Made by a program: the position numbers and the translations under genes. A stretch of DNA of 16,714 nt, from the NCBI GenBank assembly GCA_029259835.1, contig JAJDEL010000175.1:1-16714 (forward strand), read 5' to 3'. Of the stretch, positions 7,705 through 15,261 are shown in pieces. Below the pieces are notes generated by a model. It had not been told where the DNA came from. It saw only the letters and a program-made list of their open reading frames with translations, and did not search any database. Numbering within the stretch: position 1 is the stretch's first letter; each line of letters begins with the position of its first letter. Source of the DNA: Planctomicrobium sp. (lineage in GTDB: Bacteria; Planctomycetota; Planctomycetia; Planctomycetales; Planctomycetaceae).

Positions 7705-7911
7705 TTCAGAATCTCCAGGTTGATTTCGAGTTTCACTCCCGCTGACTATACACAAATCAAAGCGATTCGACGATCCGCGACCGCTGAATTCGCCAGCAAG
7801 CCCTAATTCTTCACGATGAAGTTGCTGGCAACCGGCAGGCGTGATGATGTACCCTGTAAGTGATTCGACTTGAGAAACATGGAAACCACCCTTAGCAGGA
7901 CCAGAAGCCCC

Positions 7912-9432
7912 ATGCGACAAACTGGTTTTTTGATTGCCGCCGTTATTTTCGCACTCTCCACCCGAGGTCAGGCTGCGGAGAAGAATATCGTCTTTTTTAT
8001 TACAGATGACGAAAGTCCGACGCTGGGTTGCTACGGCGATCCGATCGCCAAGACTCCAGCGATTGATCAAATCGCAGCGGACGGGACGTTATTTCTGAAT
8101 GCGTTCGCAACGACCGCGAGTTGTAGCGCCAGCCGATCCGTGATCATGTCGGGATTGCACAACCACAAAAATGGACAATACGGACACCAGCACGCTTACC
8201 ACAAGTTCGCGTCGTTCGATAACGTGGTGAGTCTGGCAATGCCAAGGGTTCTGGCGAACGAAGGTTATCGAACCGCGCATATCGGGAAGTACCACGTCGC
8301 TCCGGAAGTTGTGTACCACTACGAAACCTACCTGAAAGGGAACGGTCGCAACGCGGTTCAAATGGCAGAGAATTGCCGAGACTATATTAACAACAAGGAT
8401 GACGACCGACCCTTCTTCATTTACTTCGGAACTTCTGACCCGCACCGTGGAGGCGGCATTGACCAGACTTCCAAGCTGGAACTGAAGCCAGATTTGTTCG
8501 GCAACAAACCGAACGATGCATCGCATGATGGTGTTGATGAAGTTTTCTACGACCCGGCAGATGTCGTGATTCCTCCTTTCATGACCGACACACCTGAGAC
8601 CCGCGAAGAGCTTTCGCAGTATTATCAATCTTGTTCACGAATTGATCAGGGACTCGCCCGGTTAGTGAAGATTCTCAAGGATGCCAATCTTTATGACAAA
8701 ACGATGATCATCTTCACATCCGATCACGGCATGGCTTTCTCCGGCGGCAAGACGACTGTCTTCGAAGCAGGTTTGCGAGTTCCATTTGTCGTCCGAAATC
8801 CGTATGAGGAAAATCGTGGAGTGCGGTCAAACGCAATGATCAGTCATATCGATATCACTCCTTCCCTCCTCGATTTTGCTGGGGGCCTTCACCCGAAAAC
8901 TAACGGTCCCAGCAAGTGGATAGACCCCAATAAATTCTGGAACGAGCGGGGCGAGAACCTAAAAGAGAACCGGAATGGCGGTCACAAATTCAAAAGCTAT
9001 CACGGGAAGTCATGGATTTCGATTCTTGGCGAACCCGACGCCCAACACTGGGAGACAATTTTTGCCTCGCACACATTCCATGAAATTCAAATGTACTATC
9101 CAATGCGAGTCGTTCGTGATAAGGAGTACAAGCTGATCTGGAATATCGCTCACGGCTTGCCGTACCCGTTCGCTTCAGACCTTTGGCGAGCATCCTCTTG
9201 GCAGGCTCAATTCCAGAAAGGCATGACGGCACCATACGGTCAAAAAACCGTCGGCGACTATATTCACCGACCAAAATTCGAGTTGTACCGCATCTCCAAA
9301 GACCCGAATGAGTCAGACAATCTCGCTGGGAAAACAGAGTACGCAGAAATCTTAAAAACGTACCAAGAGAAGCTGAAAGTGTTCCAGAAAGAGATGAATG
9401 ACCCGTGGATTATGAAGTGGAAATACGAGTGA
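7912..9432 (+). CDS. Secreted sulfatase, N-sulfoglucosamine sulfohydrolase (SGSH)-like
   Basis: A 506-residue type I sulfatase. Residues 1-22 (MRQTGFLIAAVIFALSTRGQ plus AA) form a signal peptide. The calcium ligands D32-D33 lie in FFITDDESPTLGCYGD. The formylglycine motif is CSASR (Cys71-Arg75). GKYHVAPE, the DPHRGGG region, TSDHGMAFSGGKTT (D271, H272, K280) and a C-terminal FELYRISKDPNESDNLAG complete the fold. The stretches around HNHKNGQYG, FDNV.SL, KYHVAPE, RPFF.Y and YDPADV..P resemble heparan N-sulfatase (SGSH), the S1_8-type group, so a sulfated amino-sugar glycan is the likely substrate. The enzyme needs maturation of Cys71, for which no factor is encoded here. Starts at TTG 7870 and ATG 7879 are in frame; 7912 gives the most compact signal peptide, with AGGA 11 bases before it. 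hisD follows after 62 bases. Confidence 0.92.
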   Translation: MRQTGFLIAAVIFALSTRGQAAEKNIVFFITDDESPTLGCYGDPIAKTPAIDQIAADGTLFLNAFATTASCSASRSVIMSGLHNHKNGQYGHQHAYHKFASFDNVVSLAMPRVLANEGYRTAHIGKYHVAPEVVYHYETYLKGNGRNAVQMAENCRDYINNKDDDRPFFIYFGTSDPHRGGGIDQTSKLELKPDLFGNKPNDASHDGVDEVFYDPADVVIPPFMTDTPETREELSQYYQSCSRIDQGLARLVKILKDANLYDKTMIIFTSDHGMAFSGGKTTVFEAGLRVPFVVRNPYEENRGVRSNAMISHIDITPSLLDFAGGLHPKTNGPSKWIDPNKFWNERGENLKENRNGGHKFKSYHGKSWISILGEPDAQHWETIFASHTFHEIQMYYPMRVVRDKEYKLIWNIAHGLPYPFASDLWRASSWQAQFQKGMTAPYGQKTVGDYIHRPKFELYRISKDPNESDNLAGKTEYAEILKTYQEKLKVFQKEMNDPWIMKWKYE

Positions 9433-9494
9433 CCGATGCTGCTTGCGAGTTTCATCCTGACAGTTTTTATTTCACTACGCTTTAACATCAAAAA

Positions 9495-10865
9495 ATGCCG
9501 CTCAAAATCCCGACCATTGATTGTTCTCAGGGAGACGCTGAAACCCTGTTTGCTGAATTACGTGAGAAGCTCAGTCCGCGCGGTGATGTTGTTTCCGCAG
9601 CAGGGCGGCAACGCACGATTGAACTCTTTGGCGAACCGCTGAGTCCGCAGCAAGTCGTCGAGCAAATTTGCTCGGACGTTCGCGATCAAGGATTGCCAGC
9701 GCTGTTAAGCTACACGTCAAAGCTCGATCAGAAGGATCTTACGGCCGAGACAATTCGTGTTTCTACAGACGAAATCGCGGCTGCACATGCCACTGCGGAT
9801 GAGAGCTTTCTGAAAACGGTTCGCCAGATTCGTGATAATATCATGGAGTTTCAAACGGCGATCTTGAGTTCCGATGTCTCAGTCGTTCGCGAGAATGGAA
9901 ATTCGCAGGTCGAGCTACGGCAGCGTTACCTCCCTCTGCGGCGCGTCGGAATTTGCGTTCCAGGCGGCGCCGCTGCTTATCCTTCTACCGTTTTAATGAC
10001 AGCCGTTCCAGCTCAGGCAGCCGGCGTGCAGGAGATTGCGATCGTTGTGCCACCGACGGAATTTGGGGCTTACAATGTCGACATGCTTGCGACTTGTCAT
10101 GAACTCGGAATCACCGAAATCTACCGCGTTGGCGGGGCGCAAGCGGTTGCGTCACTGGCGTATGGCGTTGAAGGGATCGAACGTGTTGACAAAATTGTCG
10201 GCCCAGGCAATCTTTTCGTTGCTCTCGCGAAACGTCACGTCTTTGGCGAAGTTGACATCGACAGCATTGCCGGTCCGAGTGAAGTGATCGTTTTAGCAGA
10301 TGAATCTGCGAATCCAAAGTTCATTGCAAGCGACCTCATCTCGCAGGCGGAACACAGTCCAGGGTCAGGCGTCCTCATCACCTGGCACGCTGCATTGATT
10401 GACGCCGTTCGTGATGAACTTGAGAAACAACTCAACCAGTTAAGCCGAGGTGACTTGGCCCGCCAATGCCTGGAAGATTACGGCGCGTTCATTCTCGCAC
10501 GTGATGAAGACGAAGCAATCAGGCTGACCGACTTGCTCGCTACTGAACACTTACACATTTCAACAAGCAACCCGGAAGCGATCCTCGCCAAAGTCCAAAA
10601 TGCCGGAGCAATCTTCCTCGGGCATTACACACCTGTTGCACTCGGCGACTACGTCGCCGGTCCTTCACACGTACTTCCAACTGGAGGGACGGCACGCTTC
10701 GCTAATGGACTCTGCGCAAACGATTTTCTGAAACGATCTTCGATCATTTCCTACAACAAATCAGCACTCATTGGCGATGCAGACGCCGTTCAAACGATGG
10801 CGGACAAGGAAGGACTCACCGCTCACCGAGCAAGCGTTGACCTTCGTTTGGAGAATGAAAACTGA
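9495..10865 (+). CDS. hisD: Histidinol dehydrogenase
   Basis: A 456-residue HisD that oxidises L-histidinol to L-histidine in two NAD-dependent steps, the last reaction of histidine synthesis in the cytoplasm. CVPGGAAAYPSTVLM (~154-168), GGAQAVASLAYG (~213-224), DKIVGPGN (~232-239) and DSIAGPSE (~256-263) are in place. The zinc ligands correspond to Q284 and H287 (SQAEHSP), D385 (LGDYVAGPSH) and H444 (LTAHRAS), and the catalytic pair to E351-H352 (TEHLH). All key residues are present, so the enzyme should be active. The ATG at 9495 has no Shine-Dalgarno (ACATCAAAAA precedes it), a common state in this phylum. No other his gene is in the window, so the pathway is dispersed. It follows the SGSH-like sulfatase by 62 bases without obvious functional link. 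Confidence 0.97.
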   Translation: MPLKIPTIDCSQGDAETLFAELREKLSPRGDVVSAAGRQRTIELFGEPLSPQQVVEQICSDVRDQGLPALLSYTSKLDQKDLTAETIRVSTDEIAAAHATADESFLKTVRQIRDNIMEFQTAILSSDVSVVRENGNSQVELRQRYLPLRRVGICVPGGAAAYPSTVLMTAVPAQAAGVQEIAIVVPPTEFGAYNVDMLATCHELGITEIYRVGGAQAVASLAYGVEGIERVDKIVGPGNLFVALAKRHVFGEVDIDSIAGPSEVIVLADESANPKFIASDLISQAEHSPGSGVLITWHAALIDAVRDELEKQLNQLSRGDLARQCLEDYGAFILARDEDEAIRLTDLLATEHLHISTSNPEAILAKVQNAGAIFLGHYTPVALGDYVAGPSHVLPTGGTARFANGLCANDFLKRSSIISYNKSALIGDADAVQTMADKEGLTAHRASVDLRLENEN

Positions 10866-10915
10866 CCAACGACTTCAGACTCAACGATACCGTATGAGAC
10901 CAAGGATTTTCGACT

Positions 10916-10963
10916 GTAGGGCAGGATTTCATTCTGTCCAGACAGCTTAATAAGCTGTCCTAC
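10916..10963. repeat. REP/BIME-like element: two GTAG-footed hairpins in inverted orientation
   Basis: The 48-base element starts with GTAG (10916-10919) and ends with CTAC (10960-10963). The right half is a perfect 9-bp stem GACAGCTTA/TAAGCTGTC around a single A (10941-10959). The left half is an imperfect hairpin at 10920-10939 (8 bp, one G-T pair and one bulged T, loop TTC). The outer ends GTAGGGCAG and CTGTCCTAC also pair with one wobble. The layout is the same as at 3922-3985 but the stem sequence is different. It lies between hisD and the GAF-HlyD gene, about 65 bases before the latter's start. Confidence 0.75.
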
Positions 10964-11028
10964 ATGAGCGATGAACCAGGCATTTTCAACCTCTCAAAGT
11001 ATACCAGTACACTTTCTGGTCTAGGAAC

Positions 11029-12903
11029 ATGGGCAAAGCAGAGCCTCAATCAGATCCCGCATCAACAAACGTTCAGGCACAACGCTGGCACGAGTTTCTC
11101 GAAATGGCAGTCACCGTGTCGCGAGCCTCTGGCGGGGCGTTATGGTCTATTGAACATGGGCAACCGAATCTTCTCACTCAGCATCAACTGGGTGATCAAC
11201 GTCTCGACGAAATTCATCATCTTTGGTCCGGTCACACGGACAGCTTAAATGCCGTCATCAAGACCGGACAATCGAAGACCTTCGATGCAAATTTTGAACA
11301 GTCAGGAAAAACTCAGCCACTGCACCTGTTGCTATTGCCCATTGTGTCTGAATCAACAGTTCAGATGGTTCTCGAACTGTTTCTCCCGCAACCGGCGGAA
11401 CTTCCGATTGAAGAGATTGAAGGCTCGGTCCGTCAGTTATTAACGTGGGCAACGCCGTCTGAGGCAATGCCTGCCAACGATTCTTCCGCCGTGGAATTTG
11501 CCACCTGGCTGACTCAAATTCATCGACATCTCGAGATTGATAAAACGTGTTTCGCGATGACGAATGAAACACGAACATGGTCGGGTTGGGACCGTGTGAG
11601 TCTTTTCATACAGGAAGGCAAAAAGCTGAAACTCAAGTCTGTCAGTGGTGTGGATGTTCTCGATCCACGTTCGACGACTGTCAAAATCCTGGAGGCAACT
11701 GCGAACTTTTTCGCTGATCAAACAGAACCTGTGAGTTCTTTTCATGAACCACCTCACAAGGCAATTCAGGAGTATCAGGCACAAACAAAGGCCAAGCACG
11801 TCGCTGTGATTCCGCTTCGAAGAAACCTCGGAACGAAAAAACAAGAACTGACCGGCAGCTTGATTTTTGACTGCTTTGAAGAGTCTGGTCAGCAAGTTCG
11901 TACGGTCGATGATCTCCAGACTGCGGGTCATCACATCACAGCGGCTCTCCAGCATTCCTTGCAATACGAAAATGCAAAGAAGACTTCGGTGCATCGATTG
12001 TTGCGTGGGGTTCTTTCGAGACGATTCGCTAAAACAATTTTGGCTTTCTCGGCGTTCATCGCGGTGACTCTCTTTCTTTGTCAGAAACAGACAACACTGA
12101 CAATTACCGGCACTGGATTTTTAGAACCGGCTCGACAGCAGGATGTGTTCGCGGTTGCGAATGGGTTGATCGAAAAGCTGCATGTTTCGCAAGGAGAGAA
12201 AGTTCAGGCGAAGGACGAACTCATCACACTTCGCAGCCCGGAACTGGAATTTGAAATCAATCGCCGTAACGGTGAACTTCAAACCGTCCGTCAGCAAATT
12301 TCCGATTTGGAGAAACTGCGAACCGATCCTCGTCGAGCCGCTGAACTTCAGAAGACCGCGAACGAACTCGCCGCGCGAGGCGAAGAACTCAAAGCCGTTG
12401 AGAAGAGTCTTCAACAGCAACTCAACCAACTCGCTCAACAATCAGCAGAACTGGTTCTCCTCAGTCCGATCAACGGCGAAGTGATCAGCTGGAATCTCAA
12501 GTCTCTGCTCGCAGAGGACCGACCTGTTTCGCGTGCGGATCGATTGCTTTCCATTGCCGAATTGTCTGGAGACTGGAAGGCAAAGCTGCATGTTGATCAA
12601 CGTGATATTGGACCAGTCCTTGATGCGTATGATCAGAAGAAAATTTTAATCACAGTCGTTACTGCGGACGCTCCAGAATCTCCCAAAGCCGCCACGATCA
12701 CAAAGATCGCACCGACGATCACGACCGATGCCATCAGCGGGACAGCGCTGGTTCTCGAAACGAAAGTGGACCGCAACTCGATCCCGGAAATTCGCCCTGG
12801 CACGACTCTACTTTTTCGCATTGACTGCGGCGAAGCCCCGATCGGTTACGTTTGGTTCCGAAGACTGATTGATCGAGTCCATTCCTGGTGGACACTATTG
12901 TGA
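11029..12903 (+). CDS. GAF-like / HlyD membrane-fusion hybrid protein
   Basis: A 624-residue protein with an unusual layout. Residues ~1-325 are soluble and look like two GAF-type regions (~20-140 and ~155-312; AVTVSRASGGALWSIE and WDRVSLFIQEGKKLKLKSVSG are GAF-like). A single membrane segment follows at ~334-352 (AKTILAFSAFIAVTLFLC). Beyond it come the first half of a biotinyl-lipoyl domain (ANGLIEKLHVSQGEKVQAKDEL, ~377-398), a coiled coil (~405-473) and the second lipoyl half (LLSPINGEVISWNL, ~477-490). A beta-barrel region and a short amphipathic tail ending WFRRLIDRVHSWWTLL complete it. Periplasmic adaptors of this kind link an inner-membrane exporter to an outer-membrane channel; similar planctomycete proteins often sit beside another HlyD protein and an M50-like membrane protein. 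No such partner is in this window. The ATG at 11029 has GGA only three bases upstream. Sensing by the N-terminal half is inferred. Confidence 0.82.
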   Translation: MGKAEPQSDPASTNVQAQRWHEFLEMAVTVSRASGGALWSIEHGQPNLLTQHQLGDQRLDEIHHLWSGHTDSLNAVIKTGQSKTFDANFEQSGKTQPLHLLLLPIVSESTVQMVLELFLPQPAELPIEEIEGSVRQLLTWATPSEAMPANDSSAVEFATWLTQIHRHLEIDKTCFAMTNETRTWSGWDRVSLFIQEGKKLKLKSVSGVDVLDPRSTTVKILEATANFFADQTEPVSSFHEPPHKAIQEYQAQTKAKHVAVIPLRRNLGTKKQELTGSLIFDCFEESGQQVRTVDDLQTAGHHITAALQHSLQYENAKKTSVHRLLRGVLSRRFAKTILAFSAFIAVTLFLCQKQTTLTITGTGFLEPARQQDVFAVANGLIEKLHVSQGEKVQAKDELITLRSPELEFEINRRNGELQTVRQQISDLEKLRTDPRRAAELQKTANELAARGEELKAVEKSLQQQLNQLAQQSAELVLLSPINGEVISWNLKSLLAEDRPVSRADRLLSIAELSGDWKAKLHVDQRDIGPVLDAYDQKKILITVVTADAPESPKAATITKIAPTITTDAISGTALVLETKVDRNSIPEIRPGTTLLFRIDCGEAPIGYVWFRRLIDRVHSWWTLL

Positions 12904-12932
12904 GCTGCGGTGAGAGAGATATTCCTATTTAG

Positions 12933-12953
12933 CCCCCAGTAATCCACCGGGGG
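12933..12953. terminator. GC-rich hairpin between convergent GAF-HlyD and argF genes
   Basis: CCCCC at 12933-12937 pairs with GGGGG at 12949-12953; inside, GT pairs with AC around the loop AATCC. The remaining A-C mismatch becomes a G-U pair when read on the minus strand, giving an 8-bp stem in that direction. It lies 30 bases after the GAF-HlyD stop and about 110 bases beyond the argF stop. There is no T-run and no GTAG foot. It could be a weak bidirectional terminator or a degenerate palindromic repeat. The rest of the 157-base gap shows nothing else. Confidence 0.4.
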
Positions 12954-13060
12954 AACCAAGCGACGTTATCAAGTTCATCACTGAATGTATGAGAACTCTC
13001 AACACGTTTTCTCAACGAGTGACTCACCCGATGCTAAATGAAACCTTGAATGCTTACTTC

Positions 13061-13987
13061 TCAACTCTTCTCGTTCTGTCGCAGCAACCACAACATCAAG
13101 CCCTTGGCGAGGTGCATTCGGTTTTCTGCTTGATTAAAAATGATGCTGCGCGAATCGTCCATGGCTTCCTCAGTCACTTCAAGCCCTCGTCTGGCTGGCA
13201 GGCAGTGCATGAATAAGACGTCGTCGTTGGCGGCATCGAGCAATTCCCGATTCACCTGAAAGTCGGCGAACTCGGCGGCGCGTTTTTCTTTTTCGGCTTC
13301 CTGTCCCATGCTTGCCCAGACATCGGTGTAGATGACATCCGCATTCGTAGCTGCTTCTTGGGGGTTATTAGTCTGCGTCAGTTGCAGTGCTGAGAACTCT
13401 TTCTGGACACGATTGACGAAGTCATCGCTCAGCCAATATCCATCTGGCGCGGCAATGGTGATGTTCGCTTTGAGGTGCCCACATGCGATTGCAAGGGATT
13501 TCGCGACGTTGTTTCCATCTCCAACATAAACAATGTTTTTTCCGGTAATGTCACCGAGATGTTCTTGAATCGTCATCACATCGGTGAGCGCCTGACATGG
13601 GTGGTAGTCGTCCGAGAGAGCATTGATTACCGCACAACCAGCATGTTGAGCAACGGTTTCAATCAGTTGTTGCGAGAACGTTCGCAGAATGATGATGTCT
13701 GCATACCCACCTAGGACTCGGGAGATATCCTCAATCGTTTCACGACCATCGAGACCTGCTTCCTTTCCGGAGAGAAAGATACTTGTCCCGCTCAATTGGC
13801 TGATGCCAGCTTCAAAACTGACGCGAGTTCGCAGCGATGGCTTTTCAAAAACTTGTACAACAACGCGCCCTGCACAATGCGCAATTCGAGTGCCGGCTTT
13901 CGTTTCTATTTTGAGTTGATTCGCCAGTTTCAGGATCTCATCGACCTCAGCGGTCGTCAGATCAAAAAGAGAAGTGAGATGTCTCAT
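13061..13987 (-). CDS. argF: Ornithine carbamoyltransferase
   Basis: A 308-residue OTCase that joins carbamoyl phosphate and ornithine to citrulline, the sixth step of arginine synthesis, in the cytoplasm. The carbamoyl-phosphate motif is FEKPSLRTR (~47-55); SLRTR in place of STRTR is a common variant. HPCQALTD (129-136), DVWASMG (~222-228, ornithine binding) and HCLPARRG (261-268) identify it as OTCase rather than aspartate carbamoyltransferase. Length is normal and all motifs are present. The ATG at 13987 was chosen because MRHLTSLFDL is the usual N-terminus and GGGAG lies ten bases upstream; the frame is open to 14029. No other arginine gene is in the window. It lies 90 bases downstream of the exoribonuclease gene on the same strand, with a hairpin between them, so it may have its own promoter. 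Confidence 0.96.
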   Translation of the reverse strand: MRHLTSLFDLTTAEVDEILKLANQLKIETKAGTRIAHCAGRVVVQVFEKPSLRTRVSFEAGISQLSGTSIFLSGKEAGLDGRETIEDISRVLGGYADIIILRTFSQQLIETVAQHAGCAVINALSDDYHPCQALTDVMTIQEHLGDITGKNIVYVGDGNNVAKSLAIACGHLKANITIAAPDGYWLSDDFVNRVQKEFSALQLTQTNNPQEAATNADVIYTDVWASMGQEAEKEKRAAEFADFQVNRELLDAANDDVLFMHCLPARRGLEVTEEAMDDSRSIIFNQAENRMHLAKGLMLWLLRQNEKS

Positions 13988-14039
13988 GGAACATGATCTC
14001 CCGTCGTTGTGATATCGTGGAAAAATCAAGAGAGGGCCA

Positions 14040-14060
14040 CAGCGAACGTTTGGTTCGCTG
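14040..14060. repeat. Perfect 8-bp hairpin between exoribonuclease and argF genes
   Basis: CAGCGAAC at 14040-14047 pairs perfectly with GTTCGCTG at 14053-14060 across a 5-base loop. In the minus-strand direction it starts 17 bases after the stop of the OB/HD gene and lies about 53 bases before the argF start. A T-rich stretch (GATTTTTCC) follows only about 13 bases later, so it may be a weak terminator or an mRNA processing site. It has no GTAG foot. Its role is uncertain. Confidence 0.45.
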
Positions 14061-14077
14061 GAATTCGCTAATTTTCT

Positions 14078-15046
14078 TTATTCCGTCCCGCCCTTGTACA
14101 GCTTTCGCTGCATATTCGGCTGGTAAGGAGTCCAATTCGATGTCGCGTTTGGATCGGAATCGATGAGCGAATGAAATTCGTTTGTTTTCGCGTCAAGGTT
14201 GTCGAGATGGTGCAAAGCAATCGCTTCAAGAGTCATCGGAACCTTCGGGCTGCCAAACTCCTGCGTTCCGTGGTGACTGAGAATCATATGCTTAATACGC
14301 AGAACTGTCTCTTGCGGGAACGAACGTCCGGTCGTTTCCTCCGTCACTCGAATTTTGTCAGAGAGCATCTCAACGCCCATCACCAGATGACCGATCAATT
14401 GCCCTTCGTCTGTGTACTGGAAAGACGAGTCGTAACTCAGCTCTCGAATTTTTCCCAGATCGTGCAGGAAGATTCCGGTCAACAATAAATTCAGGTCAAC
14501 GTTTGGGTACAGGTCTGAAATACGAACTGCGGTTTCGGACAAATTGACGATGTGATCAAGCAACCCGCCACTGTACGCATGATGCAACCGGATTCCTGCT
14601 GGAGCCAACTTTAAACCATCGACAATTTCCTGATCTGACAGAAACGATTGCATCAGCGCTTTCAAGTCGTCGTCGGTAATTCCGAGGAGAATTTCCTGCA
14701 GCTTCGCAAACTGCTCTTCGACGTTCGTATTTGATTTCGGCAGAAAATCTTCTGGATCAATCTCTTCTCCTTCTGCCGGATCGATCCGCATCAGGATCAT
14801 TTGCAGGTTACCTTGAAAGAGTTGCACCTTCCCTTTCACGCGAACGTAGTCTCCTTCGACGACATGGTTGACCGCGGACTCGTTCACGTTCCATAACAGT
14901 CCGGAAATCTGGCCAGTACGATCACGAAGCTGGCTCAGAAAGTAGCTGTCGCCATTTCGATTCGCGCGAACCTGTCGCTCCGCTAGAAGAAAAATATCTT
15001 CGACGTTGTCTCCATCTTGTAACTCATTGACGAACGTTCGCGTCAT
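14078..15046 (-). CDS. OB-fold/HD-domain 3'-5' exoribonuclease, YhaM-like
   Basis: A 322-residue protein with an N-terminal OB-fold nucleic-acid-binding domain (~12-90; FLLAERQVRANRNGDSYFLSQLRDRTGQISG, then GDYVRVKGKVQLFQGNLQM) and a C-terminal HD hydrolase domain (~150-295). Metal-binding motifs are HHAYSGGLLDH (~155-165), FLHDLGK (H195-D196), LSHHG (~257-260) and ALHHLDNLDAK (~277-287). This order is that of YhaM/CBF1-type exoribonucleases, which degrade RNA or single-stranded DNA from the 3' end with Mn2+; the Gram-positive YhaM is the best studied. Length matches the family (~315). The ATG at 15046 has only a weak GGTGA upstream. The protein is cytoplasmic with no signal. It reads in the same direction as argF, but a shared transcript is uncertain. 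The long name-like run above is split by a less conserved join in the family. Confidence 0.9.
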   Translation of the reverse strand: MTRTFVNELQDGDNVEDIFLLAERQVRANRNGDSYFLSQLRDRTGQISGLLWNVNESAVNHVVEGDYVRVKGKVQLFQGNLQMILMRIDPAEGEEIDPEDFLPKSNTNVEEQFAKLQEILLGITDDDLKALMQSFLSDQEIVDGLKLAPAGIRLHHAYSGGLLDHIVNLSETAVRISDLYPNVDLNLLLTGIFLHDLGKIRELSYDSSFQYTDEGQLIGHLVMGVEMLSDKIRVTEETTGRSFPQETVLRIKHMILSHHGTQEFGSPKVPMTLEAIALHHLDNLDAKTNEFHSLIDSDPNATSNWTPYQPNMQRKLYKGGTE

Positions 15047-15049
15047 CAG

Positions 15050-15088
15050 ATCACCGCAGTTCTCTTGGATTGAATTGAATCACCGCAG
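15050..15088. repeat. Short direct repeat upstream of the exoribonuclease gene
   Basis: ATCACCGCAG occurs at 15050-15059 and again at 15079-15088, 29 bases apart start to start, immediately upstream of the ATG at 15046 on the minus strand. The spacing is close to three helical turns, which would suit paired protein binding, but two 10-mers are weak evidence and a small duplication would look the same. Confidence 0.3.
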
Positions 15089-15094
15089 GATTTT

Positions 15095-15116
15095 GTGAAT
15101 GTCAAGGCACATTCAC
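15095..15116. repeat. Perfect 8-bp hairpin in the gap upstream of the exoribonuclease gene
   Basis: GTGAATGT at 15095-15102 pairs with ACATTCAC at 15109-15116 around a 6-base loop. It lies about 50 bases upstream of the OB/HD gene start and beyond the sialidase terminator. It could be an operator-like palindrome or a chance hairpin. No promoter hexamers are convincing around it. Confidence 0.35.
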
Positions 15117-15143
15117 AGCGAATTGCGAGCTTCAACCAATGTA

Positions 15144-15175
15144 GAAAAAGGAAAACGCCGACCAAAGGATCGGCG
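15144..15175 (-). terminator. Intrinsic terminator of the sialidase gene
   Basis: On the minus strand, a stem CGCCGA(T)CC / GGTCGGCG with one bulged base and loop TTT is followed directly by TTTTCCTTTTT. Stem bases are 15156-15175 and the T-run corresponds to 15145-15155. It lies about 86 bases after the sialidase stop. This is the clearest Rho-independent terminator in the window and separates the sialidase transcript from the downstream exoribonuclease gene. Confidence 0.8.
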
Positions 15176-15261
15176 AAGGGAAGCGAAAAATGCTAACCAG
15201 ATGAAGGAAAATCCTCAATGCCAATTGAGAACTAAATCATCCGTGTATCGGCAATCGCTGA

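Noticed and set aside
7720..7760. A sigma-70-like promoter (TATAGT on the minus strand at 7745-7750) for the small membrane protein
   Set aside because: No acceptable -35 hexamer lies at 16-18 bases, and planctomycete promoter rules are too poorly known for a call from one hexamer.
7705..8070. N-terminal extension of the small membrane protein, and overlap with the SGSH-like sulfatase
   Set aside because: The extension has no protein-like pattern, would bury the membrane anchor mid-protein, and lies antisense to the sulfatase signal peptide and metal site; the ATG at 7704 has a good ribosome site.
3922..10963. Reading the palindromic elements as a CRISPR array
   Set aside because: The repeats are not regularly spaced, have different stems, and lie kilobases apart; they are dispersed palindromic elements.
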